Shown: piece by piece, positions 53,956 to 63,225 of the stretch | How the letters are laid out: each line of letters begins with the position of its first letter | Numbering within the stretch: position 1 is the first letter of the stretch | Made by a program: the position numbers and the translations under genes | NCBI RefSeq assembly: GCF_023074075.1 | Contig: NZ_JADPKT010000072.1 | Location: 62,001 to 126,000 of the forward strand | Source of the DNA: Bradyrhizobium sp. 138 | GTDB taxonomy: Bacteria > Pseudomonadota > Alphaproteobacteria > Rhizobiales > Xanthobacteraceae | Length of the DNA stretch: 64,000 nt | Direction of reading: 5' to 3' | Notes under the pieces: model-generated | What the model was told of the DNA's origin: nothing | The model's database searches: none | What the model saw: only the letters and a program-made list of their open reading frames with translations

Positions 53956-55883
53956 TGGATTACGCAGGCCGCGTCGCGCAGGCCGACACCTATCCGAAGA
54001 TGCTCCGGCTCAATGCAAAGGAGCATGGAAACGAGATCGCATTGCGCGAGAAGGATCTCGGGCTCTGGCGGCTGTTCACCTGGAACGACTATCAGACCCG
54101 CGTGCGCGACTTCGCGCTCGGTCTTCTCGAAATGGGCCTTGGCCGCGGCGACGTCATCGGCATCATCGGCGACAACCGGCCGGACTGGGTGGCGGCGGAG
54201 GTGGCGACGCACGCCATCGGCGGCCTCAGCCTCGGACTTTATCGCGACGTGCTCGACGAGGAGGCCTCCTATCTGCTCAACTATGGCGAGGCGCAGCTCG
54301 TCTTCGCCGAGGACGAGGAACAGGTCGACAAGCTGCTCACCCTCGCCGAGCGTGCGCCGAAGCTGAAGCACATCATCTATTCCGATCCGCGTGGGATGCG
54401 CAAATACGACGATCCCAGGCTGATGTCGGCCGAGAAGTTTGCCGAGCTCGGCCGGGCACGTGCCGCGCGCGACCCGGAGCTTTACGACAGACTGGTCGAT
54501 GCCACCAAGGGCGAGGACGTCGCGATCCTCTGCACGACGTCGGGCACCACGTCCCATCCCAAGCTCGCGATGCTCGCCGCCGGCCGCGTGCTCGGCCACT
54601 GCGCGACCTATCTTGCCTTCGACCCCAAGGGTCCGGACGACGAATACGTCTCGGTGCTGCCGCTGCCGTGGATCATGGAGCAGGTCTACGTGCTCGGCAA
54701 AGGCCTGCTCTGCCGGATGAAGATCAACTTCGTCGAAGAGCCGGATACGATGATGAACGATCTGCGCGAGATCGCGCCGACGTTCGTGCTGTTCGCGCCT
54801 CGCGTCTGGGAGTCCATCGCGGCCGACGTCCGCGCCAAGGTGATGGATGCGACGCCCCTCAAGCAGCGCCTGTTCGACGTCGGCATGAAGTCGGGGCTTG
54901 CTGCGCTCGAACAGGGCAAGCGCTCCGGCCTTGCCGACGCGATCCTGTTCCGCGCGCTGCGCGACCGTCTCGGCTTCACCCGGCTGCGCTCGGCCGCGAC
55001 CGGCGGCGCGGCGCTCGGCCCCGAGACCTTCAAGTTCTTCCAGGCCATGGGCGTGCCGCTGCGCACGTTGTACGGCCAGACCGAGCTGCTCGGGGCCTAC
55101 ACGCTGCATCCCGAGGGCAAGGTCGACCCTGATACTACCGGCGTGCCGATGTCCGACAATGTCGAGATCCGCATCGACAATCCCGACGTCCACGGCGTCG
55201 GCGAGATCGTGGTGCGGCATCCCAACATGTTCCTCGGCTATTACAAGAATCCCGAGGCCAGCGCCGCCGACGTCAGGGACGGCTGGATGTTGTCGGGCGA
55301 TGCCGGCTATTTCAACGCGAACCAGCAGCTCGTCGTCATCGACCGCATCAAGGATCTCGCCGAGACCTCGCGCGGCGAGCGCTTCTCGCCGCAATTCATC
55401 GAGAACAAGCTGAAATTCTCGCCCTATATCGCCGAAGCCGTCGTGCTGGGCGCCGGCCGTGACGCGCTCGCGGCGATCATCTGCATCCGTTACTCCATCA
55501 TCTCGAAATGGGCGGAGAAGAACCGCCTCTCCTTCACGACCTACAGCGATCTCGCCTCGCGGCCCGAGGTCTATGCGCTGCTCCAGAAGGAGGTCGAGAC
55601 CGTCAACGCCACGCTGCCGCCGGCCCAGCGCATCTCGCGCTTCCTGCTGCTCTACAAGGAGCTCGACGCCGACGACGGCGAGCTCACCCGCACAAGAAAG
55701 GTGCGCCGCAGCGTCATCAACGAGAAATATGCTGGGATCATCGACGCCATCTATCGCGGCGATGCCGACATCCCCGTCGACACCGTGATCCGCTTCCAGG
55801 ACGGCACGACCCAGCGCGTGCGGACGACCCTGCGCGTGGTGGATCTCCGCGGGCATGGGCAGATGGCGGAGGCGGCGGAGTGA
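53952..55883 (+). CDS. Long-chain-fatty-acid/aromatic acid-type AMP-dependent CoA synthetase
   Basis: 643 residues of the ANL superfamily. The phosphate loop is LCTTSGTTSHPKLAML, with VSVLPLPWIMEQVYVLGKGLL, FAPRVWESIAADVRAK, TGGAALGPETFKFFQAMGVPLRTLYGQTELLGAYT and the LSGDAGYFNANQQLVVIDRIKDL core with catalytic Asp; a Lys-bearing tail RTRKVRRSVI completes it. The long linker (SPQFIENKLKFSPYIAEAVVLG) fits FadD15-like long-chain acyl-CoA synthetases. It activates an organic acid with CoA, probably the substrate imported by the surrounding transporter. Confidence 0.88.
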   Translation: MMDYAGRVAQADTYPKMLRLNAKEHGNEIALREKDLGLWRLFTWNDYQTRVRDFALGLLEMGLGRGDVIGIIGDNRPDWVAAEVATHAIGGLSLGLYRDVLDEEASYLLNYGEAQLVFAEDEEQVDKLLTLAERAPKLKHIIYSDPRGMRKYDDPRLMSAEKFAELGRARAARDPELYDRLVDATKGEDVAILCTTSGTTSHPKLAMLAAGRVLGHCATYLAFDPKGPDDEYVSVLPLPWIMEQVYVLGKGLLCRMKINFVEEPDTMMNDLREIAPTFVLFAPRVWESIAADVRAKVMDATPLKQRLFDVGMKSGLAALEQGKRSGLADAILFRALRDRLGFTRLRSAATGGAALGPETFKFFQAMGVPLRTLYGQTELLGAYTLHPEGKVDPDTTGVPMSDNVEIRIDNPDVHGVGEIVVRHPNMFLGYYKNPEASAADVRDGWMLSGDAGYFNANQQLVVIDRIKDLAETSRGERFSPQFIENKLKFSPYIAEAVVLGAGRDALAAIICIRYSIISKWAEKNRLSFTTYSDLASRPEVYALLQKEVETVNATLPPAQRISRFLLLYKELDADDGELTRTRKVRRSVINEKYAGIIDAIYRGDADIPVDTVIRFQDGTTQRVRTTLRVVDLRGHGQMAEAAE

Positions 55884-55989
55884 TTTCTTTTTACACCGCG
55901 CTCACCCGTCTTCGCTTCGCGAAGCCACCCTCTCCCACAAGGGGAGAGGGCGCACCGTCATCGCTTCAGCACTTTGCGCGGACATCGAC

Positions 55990-56883
55990 ATGAACACCGG
56001 CTTCCTCATCCAGCTCCTGGTCAACGGCCTCGTGGTCGGCACGCTCTATGGCGTGGTCGCAATGTCGTTCGTGCTGATCTACAAGGCGACGCAGGTCGTC
56101 AACTTCGCGCAGGGCGAGCTGCTGCTGGTCGGCGCCTGGGTTTGCTGGGCGCTGCTGGCGAAGTACCAGGTGCCGTTCTGGATCGGCATGCCGATGACGC
56201 TGGTGTTCATGTTCGTGTTCGGCATTGCGGTGCAGGTCCTCATCCTGCGACCGATGATCGGCGAGCCCATTATTTCCGTCATCATGGTGACGATCGGGCT
56301 CTCCACCGTGCTGCAGGCGACGCTGAAATGGATGTTCGGCGTCAATCCCCAGCCGTTCCCGCGCGTGTTCGAGAGCCAGTCGGTCAGCCTGTTCGGCCTC
56401 CAGATCCAGACTGTCTATGTCATGAGCCTCGTGGTGTCGGTCGCGATGATGATCGGCATGGCCTGGTTCTTCCGCGCCTCCAAATATGGTCTTGCGATGC
56501 GCGCCACCGCGTTCAACCAGCAGGTCGCGCAATCGCTCGGCATCTCCGTCAAGAGCGTGTTCGCGATGGCCTGGGCGATCTCGGCGACGGTGTCGGCGGT
56601 TGCGGGTGTCGTCGTCGCCGTCGTGAACGGCGTGTCCTCGGGCCTTGCCGCCTACGGCATCAAGGTATTTCCGGCGGCGATCCTCGGCGGGCTCGACTCC
56701 GTCGGTGGTGCCGTGCTCGGCGGCATCATCATCGGCCTGCTCGAGAACGTCGCCCAATATGTCGACAGCGAGTACCTGCACTGGGGCAATCTCTACGAGA
56801 TCGCGCCGTTCTACGTCCTCATCATCGTGCTGATGATCAAGCCCTACGGGCTGTTCGGCACCCATGACATCGAGCGGATCTGA
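55990..56883 (+). CDS. livH: LivH-type ABC transporter permease (second cluster)
   Basis: 297 residues. LLVNGLVVGTLYGVVAMSFVLIYKATQVVNFAQGELLLVGAW is the LivH start, RPMIGEPIISVIMVTIGLSTVLQA and FRASKYGLAMRATAFNQQVAQSLGISV (coupling helix) follow, and AAILGGLDSVGGAVLGGIIIGLLENV near the end. A 106 bp gap before it holds a CCTCTCCC/GGGAGAGG palindrome. Next gene is 3 bp away. Confidence 0.92.
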   Translation: MNTGFLIQLLVNGLVVGTLYGVVAMSFVLIYKATQVVNFAQGELLLVGAWVCWALLAKYQVPFWIGMPMTLVFMFVFGIAVQVLILRPMIGEPIISVIMVTIGLSTVLQATLKWMFGVNPQPFPRVFESQSVSLFGLQIQTVYVMSLVVSVAMMIGMAWFFRASKYGLAMRATAFNQQVAQSLGISVKSVFAMAWAISATVSAVAGVVVAVVNGVSSGLAAYGIKVFPAAILGGLDSVGGAVLGGIIIGLLENVAQYVDSEYLHWGNLYEIAPFYVLIIVLMIKPYGLFGTHDIERI

Positions 56884-56886
56884 CCC

Positions 56887-57960
56887 ATGGCCGGCCCTGC
56901 CCTCATTCCTGCTGGTGATTTCCGCACCTCGTACGCGGTGGACACCACGATCTTCCCGACCACCACCAGCCGCAACTTCGCCATCGCGGGCGTAGCGCTG
57001 CTGTGCCTCGCGCCGCAATTCTTCAGCGGCTACTGGCTCAGCATCCTGATCCAGATCGGCATCTTCTCGATCGCGGCACTCGGCCTCAACATCCTCGTCG
57101 GCTTCACCGGCCAGATCTCGATCGGGCACGCCGCCTTCTTCCTGCTCGGCGCCTTCACCTCGGCCTACATCTCCAACAACGCGCCGATCCCCGTATTCTT
57201 CGCAATCCCGCTCGCTGGCGTCGTCACCGCGCTGGTCGGCCTGATCTTCGGCATCCCGGCGGCGCGGCTGAAGGGGCTGTACCTCGTCATCGCAACGCTC
57301 GCCGCGCAATACATCCTGCTCGATTTTTTCTCCCGTGCCGAATGGTTCTCCGGCGGATCGGTGCCGGCGAGCGCGGAGCCGTTCTCGATCTTCGGCTACA
57401 CGCTGCGGGGTGACAGACAGTATTTCTACGTCGTGCTGGCCTATGTGCTTCTAAGCTACATCCTCGTCACCAATCTGATGCGCACCCGCGACGGCCGCGC
57501 GCTGGTGGCGATCCGCGACCACTATCTCTCCGCGGAGATCATGGGCATCAACCTGACGAAATACCGCACGCTGTCGTTCGGACTCGCCGCCTTTTTCGCC
57601 GGCATCGCAGGCGCGCTCTACGCGCATTACCAGCTCGTGGTGTCGCAGGAGGGCTTCGGCATCGAGCGCTCGATCCTGTTCCTCGCCATGATCATCATCG
57701 GCGGTACCGGCTCGATCATGGGGACGCTGATGGGCACCGCCTTCGTGGTGCTGCTGCCGGAGTCCATGGAATTCATCAGCCTGTACCTGAAGGGCGGCGC
57801 GATCGACAAGGCGCTGTCGCTCAACACCAACATCACCTTCCTGCGCGAGATCGCGATCGGGGTGATCATCATCGCGTTCCTGATGTTCGAGCCTGACGGG
57901 CTCGCGCATCGCTGGCGGCAGATCAAGGCGTACTGGAAACTCTACCCGTTCTCGCATTGA
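56887..57960 (+). CDS. livM: LivM-type ABC transporter permease (second cluster)
   Basis: 357 residues. FSIAALGLNILVGFTGQISIGHAAFFLLGAFTSAYI is the LivM motif, IPAARLKGLYLVIATLAAQYILLDFFSRAEW, EIMGINLTKYRTLSFGLAAFFAGIAGALYAHY, and GGTGSIMGTLMGTAFVVLLPE follow. The 41-residue N-terminal extension before the first helix is longer than in the first cluster. Pairs with the LivH gene 3 bp upstream. Confidence 0.92.
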   Translation: MAGPALIPAGDFRTSYAVDTTIFPTTTSRNFAIAGVALLCLAPQFFSGYWLSILIQIGIFSIAALGLNILVGFTGQISIGHAAFFLLGAFTSAYISNNAPIPVFFAIPLAGVVTALVGLIFGIPAARLKGLYLVIATLAAQYILLDFFSRAEWFSGGSVPASAEPFSIFGYTLRGDRQYFYVVLAYVLLSYILVTNLMRTRDGRALVAIRDHYLSAEIMGINLTKYRTLSFGLAAFFAGIAGALYAHYQLVVSQEGFGIERSILFLAMIIIGGTGSIMGTLMGTAFVVLLPESMEFISLYLKGGAIDKALSLNTNITFLREIAIGVIIIAFLMFEPDGLAHRWRQIKAYWKLYPFSH

Positions 57961-58008
57961 GCGCGGGCAACTAACTTCGCTTAAACAATAAACAGGAGGA
58001 ACCGACCC

Positions 58009-59292
58009 ATGACGATGAAGTCCCTTTTGAGCACCGCATCGCTCGCCATCGCGATCGCCGCATTTTCGGCGGGCGCGCAGGCGCAGATCGCGATTGGGCA
58101 CCTCGCCGACTATTCCGGCGGCACCTCCGACGTTGGCACGCCCTTTGGCCAGGCCGTCGCCGACACCTTCGCGTGGGTCAACAAGAACGGCGGCGTCGGC
58201 GGTAAGCAGGTCAACCTCGACACCAACGATTATGGCTACCAGGTGCCTCGCGCGATCGCGCTGTACAAGAAATGGTCGGCGCCAGACAGCAAGGTCGCCG
58301 CGATCATGGGCTGGGGCACCGCCGACACCGAGGCGCTGACCGGCTTCCTCGCCCAAGACAAGATTCCCGACATGTCCGGCTCCTATGCCGCCGCCCTCAC
58401 CGATCCCGAAGGCGTCAGTGGCAAGGCCAAGCCCGCGCCCTACAATTTCTTCTATGGCCCGAGCTATTCGGACGCGCTGCGCGCGATGCTGATGTGGGCC
58501 GCCGAGGACTGGAAGGCCAAGGGTAAGTCCGGCAAGCCGAAATTCGTGCACATGGGCGCCAACCATCCCTATCCCAACGCGCCGAAGGCCGCCGGTGAGG
58601 CGATGGCGCAGGAGCTCGGCTTCGAGGTGCTGCCGCCGCTGGTGTTCGCGCTCGCGCCGGGTGACTACAGCGCGCAGTGCCTGAGCCTGAAATCCTCGGG
58701 CGCCAACTACGCCTATCTCGGCAACACCGCCGCCTCCAACATCTCGGTGATGAAGGCCTGCAAGACCGCCGGCGTCGAGATCCAGTTCATGGGCAATGTC
58801 TGGGGCATGGACGAGAACGCCGCCAAGACCGCAGGCGATGCCGCCAACGGCGTGATCTTCCCCTTGCGCACCGCGGTGAGCTGGGGCGGCGATGCGCCCG
58901 GCATGAAGACATTGATGGAAATCTCGAAGATGTCCGACGCCAGCGGCAAGGTTTATCGTCCCGTGCACTACGTCGCGGCCGTCTGCTCGGCGCTCTACAT
59001 GAAGGAGGCGATCGACTGGGCCGCCAAGAACGGCGGCGCCACCGGTGAGAACGTCGCCAAGGGGTTTTACCAGAAGAAGGATTGGGTGCCGGCCGGAATG
59101 GAAGGCGTCTGCAATCCCTCGACCTGGACCGACAAGGACCATCGCGGCACGCTGAAGGTCGATCTCTATCGCACCAAGATCTCGGGCGCGACCGACGGCG
59201 ACCTCAACGATCTCATGACCAAGGGCACGATTAAGCTCGAGAAGGTCAAGACCGTCGAGCTGCCGCGTAAGCCGGAATTGCTGGGTTGGTAA
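58009..59292 (+). CDS. Liv-type ABC transporter substrate-binding protein (second cluster)
   Basis: 427 residues, signal peptide SLLSTASLAIAIAAFSAGAQAQ with cleavage at AQA|QI near 27, then IAIGHLADYSGGTSDVGTPFGQAVADTFAWVN, SKVAAIMGWGTADTEALTGFLAQDKIPDMSGSYAAALTDP and EVLPPLVFALAPGDYSAQC. The AGGAGG-like site precedes ATG. The pocket residues do not identify the ligand, but the operon carries an acyl-CoA synthetase, so a carboxylic acid such as an aromatic or fatty acid is likely. Confidence 0.92.
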   Translation: MTMKSLLSTASLAIAIAAFSAGAQAQIAIGHLADYSGGTSDVGTPFGQAVADTFAWVNKNGGVGGKQVNLDTNDYGYQVPRAIALYKKWSAPDSKVAAIMGWGTADTEALTGFLAQDKIPDMSGSYAAALTDPEGVSGKAKPAPYNFFYGPSYSDALRAMLMWAAEDWKAKGKSGKPKFVHMGANHPYPNAPKAAGEAMAQELGFEVLPPLVFALAPGDYSAQCLSLKSSGANYAYLGNTAASNISVMKACKTAGVEIQFMGNVWGMDENAAKTAGDAANGVIFPLRTAVSWGGDAPGMKTLMEISKMSDASGKVYRPVHYVAAVCSALYMKEAIDWAAKNGGATGENVAKGFYQKKDWVPAGMEGVCNPSTWTDKDHRGTLKVDLYRTKISGATDGDLNDLMTKGTIKLEKVKTVELPRKPELLGW

Positions 59293-59306
59293 TGCAAACT
59301 CAGACG

Positions 59307-59415
59307 TTATGGCCGGGCAAAAGCGCGAAGCGCGTCTTCGCACAGATGTCCCGGCCATCCACGCCTGACCTTACGGCAAGTACGTGGATGCCCGGGACAA
59401 GCCCGGGCATGACGA
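59307..59415. repeat. REP-like palindromic repeats before the second livF
   Basis: ATGGCCGGG near the left mirrors CCCGGCCAT further on, and a second set CCACG...CGTGG with GCCCGGGACAAGCCCGGGC follows. Typical dispersed Bradyrhizobium palindromes; they fill most of the 148 bp between the binding-protein and LivF genes. Confidence 0.75.
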
Positions 59416-59440
59416 GCGTAGCAATTTGGTAGACACACCG

Positions 59441-60280
59441 ATGACCGATACCCTCGAAGCGTCCCGCACCAAGCCAACCGCCGTGGCGTCCGCTCCCCTC
59501 CTCGCCGTGCGCAACATCGAGGTCGTCTATGACGACGTCATCCTGGTGCTGCGCGGGCTCAGCTTAGAGGTGCCCAAAGGCGCGATTGTGGCGCTGCTGG
59601 GCGCCAACGGCGCCGGCAAGTCGACGACGCTGAAGGCGATCTCGGGGCTGCTCAAGACCGAGGACGGCGAGGTCACGCGCGGTGAGATCCTGTTCGAAGG
59701 CGAGCGCATCAACGGCATCGATCCGGACAAGATCGTCCGCCGCGGCATCTTCCAGGTGATGGAGGGCCGGCGCATCGTTGCCGACATGACGTCGCTGGAG
59801 AACCTCAAGCTCGGCGCCTTCACCCGCAGGGATCGGGAGGTCGATTCCGACCTCGATATGGTCTTCAACTACTTCCCGCGCCTGAAGGAGCGTACCGGCC
59901 TTGCCGGCTATCTCTCCGGCGGCGAGCAACAGATGCTTGCGATCGGCCGCGCGCTGATGGCGCGCCCGAAGATGATCCTGATGGACGAGCCGTCCATGGG
60001 TCTGTCGCCGCTGCTGGTGAAAGAGGTGTTCTCGATCATCCAGAAGATCAACCGCGACCTCGGCGTCACCATCCTCCTGGTGGAGCAGAACGCGCGCGCC
60101 GCGCTGTCGGTGGCGAGCCACGGCTACATCATGGAGCAGGGCAAGGTCGTGCTCGACGGTACCGCCGACGAATTGCGCGACAACGAGGACGTCAAGGAAT
60201 TCTACCTCGGCGGCGCCGGCGACCAGCGCAAGAGCTTCAAGAACCTCAAGAGCTTCAAGCGGCGCAAGCGGTGGCTCTAA
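59441..60280 (+). CDS. livF: LivF-type ABC transporter ATPase (second cluster)
   Basis: 279 residues. An N-terminal extension of about 25 residues precedes LLAVRNIEVVYDDVILVLRGLSLEVPKGAIVALLGANGAGKSTTLKAISG (Walker A). GIFQVMEGRRIVADMTSLENLKLG, signature YLSGGEQQMLAIGRALMARPKMILMDEPSMGLSPLL and LLVEQNARAALSVAS follow. The C-terminal tail KSFKNLKSFKRRKRWL is basic and unusual. Start MTDTLEAS was chosen over an upstream ATG inside the repeat. Its 3' end overlaps the convergent AGE gene by 4 bp. Confidence 0.92.
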   Translation: MTDTLEASRTKPTAVASAPLLAVRNIEVVYDDVILVLRGLSLEVPKGAIVALLGANGAGKSTTLKAISGLLKTEDGEVTRGEILFEGERINGIDPDKIVRRGIFQVMEGRRIVADMTSLENLKLGAFTRRDREVDSDLDMVFNYFPRLKERTGLAGYLSGGEQQMLAIGRALMARPKMILMDEPSMGLSPLLVKEVFSIIQKINRDLGVTILLVEQNARAALSVASHGYIMEQGKVVLDGTADELRDNEDVKEFYLGGAGDQRKSFKNLKSFKRRKRWL

Positions 60281-61428
60281 CCCAGCACCTGCTCCGCTTC
60301 CGTGACTGCGCAGAGAACATGATAGAACGACGACGCGGGAATGGTGTCGATCAGCGACTTGCCGTCGCGATCGAACTGGTCGTACCAGCCGCCCCTTACG
60401 GGATGGCTGAGATAATGCCGTTCGAGCCGCACCAGCGCCGCACGCGCCTCGTCCGCCGCACCCGCCTCGCCGGACTCGGCCTGCGCGATCCACGCCTTCG
60501 CGATCTCGGTCTGCGGCCAAAGTCGGCGCGTGCTGCGGCGAATGTTGCCAGTATCGCCCCCCTCGTCGATCAAGCAGCCGGTGGCCTCGTCGCGATAGCG
60601 CAGCGCGGTCGCCAGGAGTTCGGCGCGCCGCTGCCCGGTCGGGCAACCCGTGATGCGTTCGAACCCCTTCAGGAGCCAGACCCACTCCGCCTGGTGGCCC
60701 GGCTCGACGCTGACCGGCTCGATCTTCGACCAGTCCTCCTCGAAATACTCGGTCAGGATGCGCTTCTGCTTGTCGTAGAGATTGGCCAGGAACAGCGCGA
60801 AGAATTCGCCGGCACGGTTCTGGAACGACAGATCATGGGTCGCGTCGAAACACGCGATCATCGCCTCGAACAGATGCATGTGCGGGTTCTGCCGGCGCGG
60901 CAGCGACACCGGCAGGCCTTCGTGCACGCCGCCATGCGGCGAGCGGAGATGGCCGTCGAGGAAAGCGAGCAGCGCGTCGATCTCGGCACGAACCTGCGCG
61001 TCCTGGTCGAGCGCGTAGACGGTCGCGAGCGCGAACAGGATGAAGGCGTGGTCGTAGGCGTCGCGCCGGCCGTCGAGCACCGCGCCCTCCGGCGTCAGCC
61101 GGTGCACATAACCGGGCCGGCCGTCAGGCGCCCTGGCTTTGGCCAGCAGATGCTCCAGCCCCTTCAGCGCGATGGCGCGCCCCTCGGGGTACCAACCCAT
61201 CTGGGCGGCCTTGGCATAGCACCAGATCTGGCGGGCCTGCACGAACACGCGCCGCGGAGCGGCCGCATCCGCAGTACCGTCGCGGTGCAGCCGGTCGATG
61301 AAGCCGCCCGCGGCATGATCCCAGCCGACCGTCGACCACAGCGGCAGCGCCTCGCCAATCATGCGGCGCTTCAGGCGCGCGACGACATCCGCAGCCTCAT
61401 CTGCCGCAATGTTTCCTACGTCCGCCAT
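60277..61428 (-). CDS. AGE-family sugar epimerase/isomerase (mannose isomerase-like)
   Basis: 383 residues of the (alpha/alpha)6-barrel N-acylglucosamine 2-epimerase family. PRRVFVQARQIWCYAKAAQMG, HAFILFALATVY, HMHLFEAMIACFD, SVEPGHQAEWVWLLKGFER (catalytic His, the EPGHxxEW motif) and LIDTIPASSFYHVLCAVTE are all family landmarks. It isomerises or epimerises a hexose such as mannose/fructose, or glucosamine derivatives. Start at MADVGNIA with GAAGGGGAC upstream; the longer frame is a shadow. Convergent with the second livF; function may not relate to the transport operon. Confidence 0.87.
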   Translation of the reverse strand: MADVGNIAADEAADVVARLKRRMIGEALPLWSTVGWDHAAGGFIDRLHRDGTADAAAPRRVFVQARQIWCYAKAAQMGWYPEGRAIALKGLEHLLAKARAPDGRPGYVHRLTPEGAVLDGRRDAYDHAFILFALATVYALDQDAQVRAEIDALLAFLDGHLRSPHGGVHEGLPVSLPRRQNPHMHLFEAMIACFDATHDLSFQNRAGEFFALFLANLYDKQKRILTEYFEEDWSKIEPVSVEPGHQAEWVWLLKGFERITGCPTGQRRAELLATALRYRDEATGCLIDEGGDTGNIRRSTRRLWPQTEIAKAWIAQAESGEAGAADEARAALVRLERHYLSHPVRGGWYDQFDRDGKSLIDTIPASSFYHVLCAVTEAEQVLG

Positions 61429-61514
61429 CGGGTCCCCTTCACGCCTCGCCAATGGCGGTCTGATACCCATGCCGGTGGCGGCGCGCAACGGATGCCAACA
61501 CGGAAAGAACAACC

Positions 61515-62738
61515 ATGACCGCCCATTACGACGCCCGCGAGACGCGCGAGCCAGCAGCGCGCGAGGCCGATCTGTTCTCCCACCTGCCGGAGGTGCTGCG
61601 AGCCGCGATAGCCGCCCCCGCCTATGCCGAGCGGCTGAGGGGTCTCGATCCCGCCGCCGTGACCTCCAGAGCGGCACTGGCGGGTCTGCCGGTGTTGCGC
61701 AAGTCGGAACTGCCCGCCCTGCATAAGGCCTCTGCGCCCTTCGGAGGCTTCGTGGCGGCGGCCCCCGGCTCGTTCGCCCGCCTCTTCACCTCCCCAGGGC
61801 CGATCTTCGAGCCGGAGGGACGGCAGGCCGACCCCTGGCGCGGCGCAAGGGCGCTGTTCGCGGCCGGGTTCCGCCCCGATGACGTCGTCCTCAACACCTT
61901 CAGCTACCATCTCACCCCCGGAGGCTTCATCTTCGATGCATCGGCGCGTGCGCTCGGCTGCGCCGTGATCCCGGCAGGGCCCGGCAATACGGAACAGCAA
62001 TTCGAACTGATCGAGGCCTACCGGCCGGTCGGCTACAGCGGCACGCCGGACTTCCTGAAGATATTGCTCGATGCTGCGGCGAGCTCGGGCCGCGACGTCT
62101 CCTCGATCAAGCGCGCGCTGGTCTCAGGTGCCGCGTTCCCGCCCTCGCTCCAGGCCGAGATCAAGACGCGCGGCCTCGACGCCTACCAAGCCTTCGGCAC
62201 CGCCGATCTCGGCCTCATCGCATTCGAGACCGAGGCGCGTGAAGGCATGGTCGTCAACGAGGACCTGATCCTGGAGATCGTCAAGCCAGGTACCGGCGAT
62301 CCCGTGACGCCAGGCGACGTCGGCGAGATCGTCGTCACCTCGCTCGACCCGCACCATCCCTGGATCCGGCTTGCGCTCGGCGACCTCACCGCGGCCTTGC
62401 CCGGCACGAGCCCGTGCGGGCGTACTAACATGCGCATCAAGGGCTGGATGGGCCGCGCCGACCAGACCACCAAGGTCAAAGGCATGTTTGTCCGTCCCGA
62501 GCAGATCGCCGAGATCGGCAAGCGGCATTCCGAGCTCGGAAGACTGCGCCTGATCGTCACCCGACAGGGCGAGGCCGACGCGATGACACTGAAAGCGGAA
62601 ACTGCGACCGCGAACGACGCCCTGCGCGAAGAGGTTGCGGCCAGCTTGCGCGCCGTGACGAAACTCGGTGGAAGCGTCGATCTGGTCGGTCCCGGCGCCC
62701 TGCCGAACGACGGCAAGGTGATCGCGGACGAGCGCTAA
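61515..62738 (+). CDS. PaaK-like phenylacetate-CoA ligase family protein
   Basis: 407 residues, slightly short for PaaK (about 430-440). LFTSPGPIFEP stands where the phosphate loop is expected, SYHLTPGGFIFDASARALGCAVIPAGPGNTEQQ, GTPDFLKILLDAA, ALVSGAAFPPSLQAEIK, AYQAFGTADLGLIAFE, and the C-terminal RADQTTKVKGMFVRPEQIAEIGKRH are PaaK-like. It should activate an aryl acid as its CoA thioester, consistent with the upstream acyl-CoA synthetase and transport genes. A reduced phosphate-loop glycine pattern (SPGP) leaves doubt about activity. Confidence 0.85.
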   Translation: MTAHYDARETREPAAREADLFSHLPEVLRAAIAAPAYAERLRGLDPAAVTSRAALAGLPVLRKSELPALHKASAPFGGFVAAAPGSFARLFTSPGPIFEPEGRQADPWRGARALFAAGFRPDDVVLNTFSYHLTPGGFIFDASARALGCAVIPAGPGNTEQQFELIEAYRPVGYSGTPDFLKILLDAAASSGRDVSSIKRALVSGAAFPPSLQAEIKTRGLDAYQAFGTADLGLIAFETEAREGMVVNEDLILEIVKPGTGDPVTPGDVGEIVVTSLDPHHPWIRLALGDLTAALPGTSPCGRTNMRIKGWMGRADQTTKVKGMFVRPEQIAEIGKRHSELGRLRLIVTRQGEADAMTLKAETATANDALREEVAASLRAVTKLGGSVDLVGPGALPNDGKVIADER

Positions 62739-62865
62739 CGCTGACCTTGTTCCGGTAACAGCGAATATTTCGCAAAGCTACGCTCTGCTCAGGAGCAAAA
62801 CTGCGCAAAACCCCCGGAATATCCGAGGCTTACGCGCCCTGTGGCGAGCGCCGGGCGGAAAATAA

Positions 62866-62937
62866 CAGGGAATTCCGAACCGCTATCAGGGAATTCACAA
62901 GCAAAGAACAGGGAATCGGCCGAGCCGAAGCAGGGAA
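62866..62937 (+). repeat. Four CAGGGAA direct repeats at 21-22 bp spacing
   Basis: CAGGGAA begins at 62866, 62887, 62909 and 62931, so intervals are 21, 22 and 22 bp, about two helical turns. The first two extend to CAGGGAATTC. They lie in the 487 bp non-coding stretch (62739-63225) before the last two genes; nothing else is recognised there. Confidence 0.75.
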
Positions 62938-63225
62938 AAGCCGATCAACGGCAATGGAAATGGCCGGAGAGCTCTCCAGCTTGCGCGCCTCGAGCGATCC
63001 TTCTTCTCGTGAATGCAGAGCAGTTTGTCACGCCCTTGTGATGGAATTCGAAAACGCGATGGGAGACCTCTACATTCGCCAATTGGACTCGCCCGCTACC
63101 CCCATAGCCCTCCGAATCCGCAATATCGGATTTTGAGCGTTTACCACCCCGGTGCGCCGCGCTGCGCTGAAGCTCCATCTTGGGCTAGCGTTTCTCCGGA
63201 CCAGCGAACCGAAGGAGAGACGAAC

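Noticed and set aside
53883..55856. 657-codon minus-strand frame opposite the acyl-CoA synthetase
   Set aside because: Shadow of the high-GC synthetase gene; no motif, composition biased to His/Arg/Gly.
62739..63225. Protein-coding frame of 60 codons (62954-63136) starting MEMAGELSS
   Set aside because: No ribosome site or homology cue. It begins just 3' of the repeat array in the same non-coding gap, so it may be chance.
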